This document shows, one piece after another, positions 57,091 to 64,000 of a stretch of DNA of 64,000 bases (the stretch's first letter is position 1; every line of letters begins with the position of its first letter). The position numbers and the translations under genes are program-made. This stretch comes from Anaerosolibacter sp. (lineage in GTDB: Bacteria; Bacillota; Clostridia; Peptostreptococcales; Thermotaleaceae), in the NCBI RefSeq assembly GCF_029240175.1, contig NZ_JARBTM010000016.1, positions 186,001-250,000 of the forward strand, given 5' to 3'. Under the pieces are notes generated by a model. The model ran no database searches. It saw only the letters and a program-made list of their open reading frames with translations, and had not been told where the DNA came from.

Positions 57091-57196
57091 TTATACACAA
57101 GTTTATCCAAAATATACCCTTTATGCGCAAAAAGTCCTATTTTTTATCAACTTATCCACAATGTTATTCACATTTCCACACAGTTTTTGTGGACAT
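57091..57196. other. Cluster of DnaA-box-like 9-mers
   Basis: Read on the plus strand: TTATACACA (57091), TTATCCAAA (57103), TTATCCACA (57152, exact), TTATTCACA (57164) and TTTCCACAC (57173). An inverted ATGTCCACA lies at 57188. An AT-rich stretch lies to the left. This density is unusual outside an origin or a DnaA-controlled site. It overlaps the 3' end of the GNAT at 57164. Confidence 0.6.
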
Positions 57197-57796
57197 GCTG
57201 TTAATACTGTGTTCATAATTCCTTTTTTTCAATTCCATTTTCACATATTTTGTCATCATACCACAATTCGATGGAATAAATATTTCCTCGAAATCCTGAT
57301 ACTTTGGGTTATAAAATATCTCGGCGGTCTGATCCTCAAATTCCATGATTTCTTCCCCAATTACTTCAAATCCGCATTTTTTATAGCATCGAATGGCCCG
57401 TTTATTGTACACAGCTGCTCGCAGTGTAATGGTTCGCATTCTCATCCGCCGAAAATAATATTCTAAAAAAGCCTGAATCCCATCGGTCCCATAGCCTTGA
57501 TTCATATGATGGGGATCTAGAACAATTCCCAATTCTGCTTCACCCGTAAACCAGTTCATATCTCGAATAGAAAGAAATCCTATAATTTCATTCTCTAGAT
57601 TTTCTATTACAAAGCTCTTTTTTCTGAACTTTCCTGTCTTTAATCTATACCATTCGTCTCGCTCTTGCTTGCTTAAGTGAGGAAAATTATAGTGAAAAAA
57701 TAATGGATTCGTATGCTTTCCCCAATTCCGCATTCGATCCACATCTTCCCTCTCTAATTTCCTAATTTTTGTTTTTTCCCCAATGGCAATCCACAC
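57164..57796 (-). CDS. GNAT acetyltransferase
   Basis: About 210 residues with the loop DPHHMNQGYGTDGIQAFLEY and the ending NKRAIRCYKKCGFEVIGEEI. I choose GTG 57796, where AGGGGGA lies 9 bases upstream; the frame is open to 57922, but that part overlaps a terminator. Target unknown. Confidence 0.8.
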   Translation of the reverse strand: MWIAIGEKTKIRKLEREDVDRMRNWGKHTNPLFFHYNFPHLSKQERDEWYRLKTGKFRKKSFVIENLENEIIGFLSIRDMNWFTGEAELGIVLDPHHMNQGYGTDGIQAFLEYYFRRMRMRTITLRAAVYNKRAIRCYKKCGFEVIGEEIMEFEDQTAEIFYNPKYQDFEEIFIPSNCGMMTKYVKMELKKRNYEHSINSMSTKTVWKCE

Positions 57797-57926
57797 GATG
57801 CTGTTCCCCCTACCCACTGTATGTATTGAAAGCTTACCTCTCTGATTATTATGACCTTTTTTATAAAAATATTCTACTCTCTCCCCAGTCATCCCTTCTT
57901 TAAACTTCTTTAAACAAAACAAAAAA

Positions 57927-57947
57927 GATAGTCCTTTTCAGACTATC
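57927..57947 (-). terminator. Terminator after the rubrerythrin-like gene
   Basis: GATAGTC pairs with GACTATC around 7 bases, and on the minus strand a long T-rich run follows. It lies about 85 bases past the stop at 58031. Confidence 0.85.
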
Positions 57948-58030
57948 CCCATTGCTGTATTGATAACAGTAACGATTTTCACAGCATGATCTCTAAACAT
58001 ACTATATTTCTTTAAACCTGCGATTTCTGT

Positions 58031-58519
58031 CTATTGCCCTTGCGCTTTAACCAGTGTTTTCATCTTATGTAGATGCTTGATTTCCTCTTTTATTAGACGA
58101 TCCAATACTTTTCTTGTTCTTTCATGCTTCGTATGGTTTAGAACTGCCTCATAAAATAAAATTGCATCCTTTTCTGCTTGTATCCCAATCAACAGCGCTT
58201 CTTTCACGCTTGAAACATTCCTTACACGATAGTTTGTTAACCCGTTTGTATTGAATATAGCCGTTTCACTGATTGCCCTCAGATAGGCTGAAATTGGCTC
58301 TTCATAGAAGCTATATTCCTCTTCCTTTGTAACCCTTTTATAAATGTCCTGAAAGGTCTTAATATGATCCATTTCTTCTTCCGCTAGATGTAGAAACATC
58401 TCTTTTATCTGTGGATCATCATATTGCCCAGCTGCCTCTGTATAGAAGCGATGTCCTTCTTCTTCAGCACCTATGGCAATCTTTAACACATCCACTTCAT
58501 TTAAACCCTCTCCAGCCAC
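58031..58519 (-). CDS. Rubrerythrin-like ferritin-family diiron protein
   Basis: This 162-residue four-helix protein has two E...ExxH-type diiron motifs: EEGHRFYTEAAG with EEEMDHIKTF, and AEKDAILFYEAV with KEEIKHLHKM. It lacks the rubredoxin domain, so it is the ferritin-like part only. It would remove peroxide or store iron in an anaerobe. Confidence 0.88.
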   Translation of the reverse strand: MAGEGLNEVDVLKIAIGAEEEGHRFYTEAAGQYDDPQIKEMFLHLAEEEMDHIKTFQDIYKRVTKEEEYSFYEEPISAYLRAISETAIFNTNGLTNYRVRNVSSVKEALLIGIQAEKDAILFYEAVLNHTKHERTRKVLDRLIKEEIKHLHKMKTLVKAQGQ

Positions 58520-58633
58520 ATTGAATCCCTCCCTCTATCGAATAATATTTTATCTGTTGTTATCATCCCCGTAGGAATTTGGTTCAAGGTTATTCATTTT
58601 CAGAAATAGTATATTTTAGATCTCCATGATGGA

Positions 58634-59965
58634 TCAATCTCTGAATTTCTCTAGGTTTACAAACTTTGTAAATTGTCCAAGCCATGCCAACTCCACCGTA
58701 CCTGTAGAACCGTTACGCTGTTTTGCAATAATTACTTCTCCGATATTCTTCTTCTCACTGTCAGGATGATAGTACTCATCTCTGTATAGGAACATAACGA
58801 TATCGGCATCCTGCTCGATGGCTCCAGACTCTCTAAGGTCAGAAAGGATCGGTCGATGATCGGCTCTTAACTCCGCTGCACGGGAAAGCTGGGAAAGGGC
58901 TACTACAGGACAATCCATTTCCCTGGCAAGACCCTTTAGGTTACGGGAGATTGCTGAAATCTCCTGCTGTCGACTCTCAACCTTTCCATCGCCGCTCATA
59001 AGCTGCAGGTAATCAATCATGATCATGTCTAATCCATGTTCCATCTTAAGCTTTCGGCACTTCGCCTTCATCTCCATAACTGTAATTCCTGGCGTATCGT
59101 CAATAAAAACCTTTGCTTGGGCTAACGGCCCCATGGCTTTCGCTAACCTTGGCCATTCGTCCTCGGAAAGGGTACCATTTCTGATCTTCTGGATCTCAAT
59201 GTGGGATTCAGCACTGAGCATACGCTGCACCAGCTGCTCTTTAGACATCTCCAGGCTGAATACTGCCACGGCAGCGCCGCCTTTTAATGCTGCATTTTGA
59301 ACGAGATTCAGAGAAAATGCTGTTTTTCCCATGGAAGGTCTGGCGGCAACTAGGATCAAGTCCGACCGCTGAAGACCAGAGGTTTTTCTATCGATATCCG
59401 AGAAGCCCGTGGTAATCCCTGTAATACCGCCCTTGCTTTGATAAAGCTCTTCTATTTTATTAAAGCTTTCCAAAAGGATTTCTTTGATGGGACTAAAGCC
59501 CTCCTGAGACCTGCTTTGGGAAATGTTGAATATATTTTTTTCGGCCAGATCTAATATGCTGTTTAACTCGTCCTCTGCTTGATATCCTTTGTCCAAAATT
59601 TCTGAAGAAGCCTTGATCAATCGGCGAAGAATGGCCTTCTCTTCTACAATTTTAGAATAGTATTTTACATTGGTCGTCGTCGGCACCGCTGAAGACAAGC
59701 TTGCTAGATAACTTATGCCCCCTATGGCATCCAATATCTGCCGCTGGGATAACTCCTCCGAAAGGGTGACCATATCAACAGGCTCATTTCGGTTATACAG
59801 GTCAATGATGGCATCAAAAACCTCTTTATGGGCTTCCTTATAAAAATCATCGCCTCGTATGATCTCCGAAGCAGTGATAATCGCTTCCCGATCTAGAATC
59901 ATAGCACCTAGAACGGATTGCTCTGCATCAATATTATGGGGCGGAATTCTTCCCAAGTATTCCAT
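58634..59965 (-). CDS. dnaB: Replicative DNA helicase DnaB
   Basis: This 443-residue ring helicase unwinds DNA ahead of the replication fork. The N-terminal domain opens PPHNIDAEQSVLGAMILDRE. The C-terminal RecA domain has Walker A ARPSMGKTAF and the DYLQLM and QLSRAAELR segments. The helicase loaders at 52058-54105 would act on it. Confidence 0.96.
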   Translation of the reverse strand: MEYLGRIPPHNIDAEQSVLGAMILDREAIITASEIIRGDDFYKEAHKEVFDAIIDLYNRNEPVDMVTLSEELSQRQILDAIGGISYLASLSSAVPTTTNVKYYSKIVEEKAILRRLIKASSEILDKGYQAEDELNSILDLAEKNIFNISQSRSQEGFSPIKEILLESFNKIEELYQSKGGITGITTGFSDIDRKTSGLQRSDLILVAARPSMGKTAFSLNLVQNAALKGGAAVAVFSLEMSKEQLVQRMLSAESHIEIQKIRNGTLSEDEWPRLAKAMGPLAQAKVFIDDTPGITVMEMKAKCRKLKMEHGLDMIMIDYLQLMSGDGKVESRQQEISAISRNLKGLAREMDCPVVALSQLSRAAELRADHRPILSDLRESGAIEQDADIVMFLYRDEYYHPDSEKKNIGEVIIAKQRNGSTGTVELAWLGQFTKFVNLEKFRD

Positions 59966-60011
59966 TCTAAATCCTCCTCACACACTCACCCTTGGTATAA
60001 CTATAGCAAAA

Positions 60012-60044
60012 GCCAGAGACAAGGTTAAAAGAACCTCTTCTGGC
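60012..60044 (-). terminator. Terminator after the Lon-family gene
   Basis: GCCAGA and TCTGGC with the inner AGG/CCT pair form an imperfect hairpin, with T residues after it on the minus strand. It stands between dnaB and the protease gene. Confidence 0.6.
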
Positions 60045-60079
60045 CTTATCTTTCATCCATATCCTTCTTATTCTCATCA

Positions 60080-61993
60080 CTATACTAACATAATTTCCAA
60101 TACTTCTTCAATCGTTTCTACAGGGATAATCTCTACCCCTTCACAGTTCAGGTGAACATCCTTCATGTTCTCCTTTGGAAGGATTACCTTTTTCATTCCT
60201 TCCTGCTTTGCACCATAAATCTTCTCATTGATACCGCCCACAGGCTTTATTCTTCCTCGAATGGAAATTTCCCCTGTTATAGCTATATCCTGTCGTACAG
60301 GTCTGTCTTTTATAGCACTGATAATGGCGGTTACAATCGCTGCCCCGGCTGAAGGCCCATCGATGTTTCCGCCCCCGATAGCATTTACGTGAACGTCATA
60401 GTCTGTCAGAAGTTCTCCCGTGGTCTTCCGTACCAAGGATGCGGCATTGAACAAGGAGTCCTTGGTCATGGTTCCTGCCATATCATTAAATCGCAGGTTT
60501 CCTCTGCCTTTCTCTATGGCATCAAAGACTACACACTCCATCTCTAAGACAGAGCCTAAAAATCCATGGACACCTAAGCCAAAAACCTTACCGATTTCTG
60601 GGACTTCACTGGCCTTATGGGTAGCCATAGGTGCCAAGCGGCTCATTTGCACTACTTCTAAAATATGCTTTTTCGTAATATAAACATCTTTGTGTTCTCC
60701 TTGCTCATATAGGGCCATGCTATAACCATCGGAAAGCAGATTGATCGCCTTCCTTCCTTCAATGGTATACTGGCTGATGAGCTTGGCAACTTCTTCATCT
60801 AACTTAACTTTCAACCGCCCAGCTGCTCTTCTTACAATATCCTCTATATGTTGGGAGGACAGTGGTTCGAAAAATACCTCAGCACATCTGGACCGAAGGG
60901 CAGGATTAATCTCACTAGGCTGCCTTGTGGTAGCACCAATCAAGACAAAGTCTGCAGGTGCTCCATCATTAAAAAGTTTTTTTACGTATAAAGGTACCGC
61001 TGGATTGTCTGGATCATAGTAAGCAGAATCAAACTCTACCCGCTTGTCCTCTAAGACCTTTAGCAGTTTATTCTGGAGGGTCATGTCCAACTCTCCAATT
61101 TCATCAATAAACAGTACGCCGCCATGGGCCTCTGTTACAAGACCAGGCTTTGGCTCTGGTATTCCCACCTCTGCCAAATCCTTTTTACTGCCTTGATAGA
61201 TGGGATCATGGACAGAGCCCAATAGGGGATTTGTAGACTCCCTAGGGTCCCACCGCAGTGTAGTTCCATCTACCTCTATAAATTTCGCACCTTCATCAAA
61301 GGGCGTATGCTTCATTTTCTTTGCATGCTCTAAAGCCAATCTGGCTGCTGTTGTCTTCCCTACCCCCGGTGGACCATAAATAATGATATGCTGGGGAAAA
61401 GGAGACGCAATCTTAGATACCAGAGATTTAATGGCCTTATCTTGGCCCTCGATATCTTCAAGCTTTGATGGCCTGAAAAGCTCCATCGCTGACTTGGATA
61501 ACCGCTTAGATTCCAGCTTTTCAAGCTGGGCATACTTTTTGAAGGTATAGGCATTTTCGGGCCCTGTGGTGGTTTTTAGAATCTGCAGCTTCATTTCTTC
61601 CATATACTGCTGCTGCTTCTGTTCAATTTTCTCCAGGGTCTCCTGCTCAATCCTATACTCTACGGTCTTCTTCGCTAACATATCGGCTAGCTTTTCTTCT
61701 ATACTGCCTAATAGATTCCTGACGTCTTCTCCCTCGGGAAGCTCTTTCAATTCTGATGAATCAAATACAACCCGATGGAGGGCTAAGACCCTATCCTCGA
61801 TCTTTTCGGAATGTATCAGTTCTCCCGCCCCTGTCTTTTCAACCCGCTTGGAAACTTTCTCTGTTCCTAAAACATGGTCTAGAATTTGATAGAGAGTGGA
61901 AATCTGCTTTGGCACAAGTCCCCTCTCATTTAATTTTTCGTGAACACTTGCCATATCTGAGATCTCTGGATATTGATCAAATTGTGACGCCAT
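60080..61993 (-). CDS. lonC: Lon-family ATP-dependent protease (LonB/LonC type)
   Basis: This 637-residue protein has an AAA+ domain with Walker A GPPGVGKTTAAR and Walker B GGVLFIDEIGELD. The Lon protease domain has Ser in DGPSAGAAIV and Lys in GGINEKIYGAK. No membrane helix is seen. The size, lack of the LonA N-domain and place between dnaB and rplI fit the sporulation-linked LonC group. LonB is the alternative. Confidence 0.88.
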   Translation of the reverse strand: MASQFDQYPEISDMASVHEKLNERGLVPKQISTLYQILDHVLGTEKVSKRVEKTGAGELIHSEKIEDRVLALHRVVFDSSELKELPEGEDVRNLLGSIEEKLADMLAKKTVEYRIEQETLEKIEQKQQQYMEEMKLQILKTTTGPENAYTFKKYAQLEKLESKRLSKSAMELFRPSKLEDIEGQDKAIKSLVSKIASPFPQHIIIYGPPGVGKTTAARLALEHAKKMKHTPFDEGAKFIEVDGTTLRWDPRESTNPLLGSVHDPIYQGSKKDLAEVGIPEPKPGLVTEAHGGVLFIDEIGELDMTLQNKLLKVLEDKRVEFDSAYYDPDNPAVPLYVKKLFNDGAPADFVLIGATTRQPSEINPALRSRCAEVFFEPLSSQHIEDIVRRAAGRLKVKLDEEVAKLISQYTIEGRKAINLLSDGYSMALYEQGEHKDVYITKKHILEVVQMSRLAPMATHKASEVPEIGKVFGLGVHGFLGSVLEMECVVFDAIEKGRGNLRFNDMAGTMTKDSLFNAASLVRKTTGELLTDYDVHVNAIGGGNIDGPSAGAAIVTAIISAIKDRPVRQDIAITGEISIRGRIKPVGGINEKIYGAKQEGMKKVILPKENMKDVHLNCEGVEIIPVETIEEVLEIMLV

Positions 61994-62006
61994 GGGTATC
62001 TCCCTT

Positions 62007-62453
62007 CTATTCTGCTACAACCTCTACTTTTAATCTTGCTGCTACTTCTGGATAAACTTTGATTTCTACAAATACTGCACCTAATTCTCTGATTGGATTA
62101 TCCAAATGCATCTTACGCTTATCAATCTTAACTTTATGCTGCTTCTCCAACGCCTCTGCAATATCCTTTGAAGTAATGGAACCAAACAATCTTCCACCAT
62201 CGCCTGCTTTTCCTTTTAGGTTTACAGTAAGCTGAGATATCTTATCGGCCAAAGCCTTCGCTTCTGCCAGTTCTTCTTGCTTCTTTCTCTCCTCAGCAGC
62301 TTTTTGCTTCTCCAGCACCTTCATGCCGCCTTCAGTCGCCTCTTTGGCAAGTCCTCTAGGGAATAAATAGTTTCTGGCATGTCCATCACTGGCATTTACT
62401 ACATCTCCAGCTTTACCCATTCCTTTTACATCCTTTAATAAAATCACCTTCAT
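62007..62453 (-). CDS. rplI: 50S ribosomal protein L9
   Basis: This 148-residue ribosomal protein has the start [19 protein letters not shown], the long linker helix and the C-terminal domain ending KVEVVAE. It overlaps the gdpP stop codon (ATGA). Confidence 0.97.
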   Translation of the reverse strand: MKVILLKDVKGMGKAGDVVNASDGHARNYLFPRGLAKEATEGGMKVLEKQKAAEERKKQEELAEAKALADKISQLTVNLKGKAGDGGRLFGSITSKDIAEALEKQHKVKIDKRKMHLDNPIRELGAVFVEIKVYPEVAARLKVEVVAE

Positions 62454-64000
62454 TTTACTTCACCTTCCTCAAAATATTCATCTATTGCTTTGATCAGCAT
62501 TTCCCTTGCTTCTTCTAACCCCACATTGGTCAGCTGGGTTCCTGCAACTGTTAAGTGACCCCCTCCGCCTAGCTTTTCAAGGATCACTTGCACATTGATA
62601 TCGCCCAAAGACCTTCCACTAATAAATGATTCCTCATTATCCCGCACGCCCAATACGAAGGATGCCATGATTCCCCGGATATCCAACAATTCGTCGGCAG
62701 CTTGGGCAGCAACTAAGCTGGCGTTATGGGTTCCCTTTGGACAAATGGATATGGCGATATTTCGGCCAATATCCTCAGCATTTTTTACCACCTGGGCTCT
62801 CGCCACAAAGGTTTGCAAATCATCTTGAAATAACTGCCGGACGCTGGTAGTATCGGCTCCAGCCCTACGAAGCAGTGACGCCGCTTCAAAGGTTCTAACA
62901 CCTGTTTTAAAGGAGAAATTTTTTGTATCCACTGTAATCCCCGCCAGAAGAGCTTCCGCTTCTACCTTTTCCAAGGTCAGCTTATCCTCCATATATTGAA
63001 GAATCTCCGTTACCAGCTCACAGGTAGAGGACGCATAGGGTTCCAAATATGTAAGCACAGTATTATCAATAAACTCTGCACCCCTTCGATGATGGTCAAT
63101 CAATACAATCTTGTCTGCCTTCTGTATAGCCTCTGGACATTGGGTAAATCCAGGGCGATGGGTATCTACTACCACTAGCAGCGTCTGTTCATCCACCTGT
63201 TCCAGCACATCTTCGCAATCGATCATACGATATTCCCCATGCTGCGTCACACGTTCATAAAGATTCTCTATGGCCGGGTTGACCCCGTCAAAAACAATAT
63301 AAGCTTCTTTTCCTCTGCTTTTCACAGCCTTGTATACGCCAATAGCCGCTCCGAAGCTATCCATATCCGGGATCTTATGTCCCATGATAATGACTTTGCT
63401 GGACTGATCTATAAGCTGCCGTAAAGCATGGGCAATGACCCTTGCCTTTACCTTATTTCTCTTCTCAACAGCCTTGGTCTTTCCACCATAAAAACTCAAA
63501 GTATCAATCTTCTTGACAACAGCTTGATCTCCGCCTCTTCCCAAGGCTAGATCTACACCAGCCCTTGCAAACTCCTCCAGCTGTATCGGTGTTTTTCCAT
63601 TCACACCTACCCCTATACTTAAGGTAATAGGAATCTCATTCCCCACTTGTATTTCCCGGATTTCATCAAGTATGGCAAATCTTTTTGACTCCAATCGTTC
63701 TAGATACTTATGCTCAAAGAATACTATGTATTTATCCTTTGTATATCTTTTCACTACAGCATTCATTCTGCTCGCCCAAAGCGTCACTCTCCGGTCAATC
63801 TCTGCCGTAACCATCGGTCGGTTGGCTTCCTCCATACCTTGAATTACATCATCATAGTTATCTACCTGAATCAATGCGATATCTGGCTTTTCTTCATTAT
63901 ATTTCACCTTGAGATTCTGGAAATGGGTAATATCAATCCAATATAACATAATGATATATCGGGACTCATAGTCATTTGTTATTTTAACTATATTATAGAG
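62450..64000 (-). CDS. gdpP: Cyclic-di-AMP phosphodiesterase GdpP, 3' part
   Basis: The visible 3' part holds a degenerate GGDEF domain (about the first 170 residues) and the DHH/DHHA1 phosphodiesterase with [24 protein letters not shown] and [10 protein letters not shown]. The frame stays open beyond the ATG at 63949 to the window end and reads [20 protein letters not shown], so the membrane helices and PAS domain lie outside the window. It degrades c-di-AMP. Confidence 0.94.
   Translation of the reverse strand, partial: LYNIVKITNDYESRYIIMLYWIDITHFQNLKVKYNEEKPDIALIQVDNYDDVIQGMEEANRPMVTAEIDRRVTLWASRMNAVVKRYTKDKYIVFFEHKYLERLESKRFAILDEIREIQVGNEIPITLSIGVGVNGKTPIQLEEFARAGVDLALGRGGDQAVVKKIDTLSFYGGKTKAVEKRNKVKARVIAHALRQLIDQSSKVIIMGHKIPDMDSFGAAIGVYKAVKSRGKEAYIVFDGVNPAIENLYERVTQHGEYRMIDCEDVLEQVDEQTLLVVVDTHRPGFTQCPEAIQKADKIVLIDHHRRGAEFIDNTVLTYLEPYASSTCELVTEILQYMEDKLTLEKVEAEALLAGITVDTKNFSFKTGVRTFEAASLLRRAGADTTSVRQLFQDDLQTFVARAQVVKNAEDIGRNIAISICPKGTHNASLVAAQAADELLDIRGIMASFVLGVRDNEESFISGRSLGDINVQVILEKLGGGGHLTVAGTQLTNVGLEEAREMLIKAIDEYFEEGEVK

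Overview
The window looks like chromosome from an endospore-forming, low-GC Clostridia species. Gene content and order (walR-walK-yycH-yycI-murA-walJ-htrA-yyzF-rlmH and gdpP-rplI-lonC-dnaB-purA) suggest an Alkaliphilus-like member, but that placement is inference from gene order and protein style. Almost everything is on the minus strand. No rRNA or CRISPR array is visible.

Layout. 1-8.5 kb: a partial gene, a GNAT, a membrane protein, a metallophosphoesterase, VanZ, an alkylation-repair set (AlkA-Ogt fusion, CCG Fe-S protein, AdaA) and a two-component system. 8.7-16.7 kb: ureohydrolase, aminotransferase, esterase, GNATs, a QueG-like ferredoxin, an AlkZ-related protein, a flavin-binding protein and a WYL regulator. 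16.8-35.9 kb: an accessory zone of short gene groups (flavodoxin-ferredoxin, rhodanese lipoproteins, PAS kinase, nitroreductases, sigma factor and partner, isochorismatase, VOC, SRPBCC, a T-box-controlled tyrS, a REP-associated transposase element, gene fragments). 35.9-50.1 kb: the conserved rlmH-to-walR block followed by secreted or membrane peptidases. 50.4-64 kb: M1 peptidase, the dnaD/dnaC helicase-loader pair, tRNA-Lys, a broken tRNA, purA, dnaB, lonC, rplI and the 3' part of gdpP.

Main discovery. Six intergenic sites between 16.8 and 32.5 kb resemble the 3' end of rlmH, all in the same orientation as rlmH, which lies at the right edge of the accessory zone. Four of the six keep the exact codons Pro/Ser-Tyr-His-Lys-stop. 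Five of the six are followed by an inverted second arm, so each segment between sites is bounded by inverted repeats, as staphylococcal SCC elements are at rlmH. I infer a tandem array of cassettes inserted at the rlmH 3' end. No recombinase is in the window.

Other points. Three perfect WalR-type direct repeats lie beside genes for extracytoplasmic proteins. A cluster of DnaA-box-like 9-mers lies at 57.09-57.20 kb. An inverted GTTAGC repeat element sits beside the truncated tRNA-Thr. A 55-codon yyzF gene lies between htrA and rlmH.
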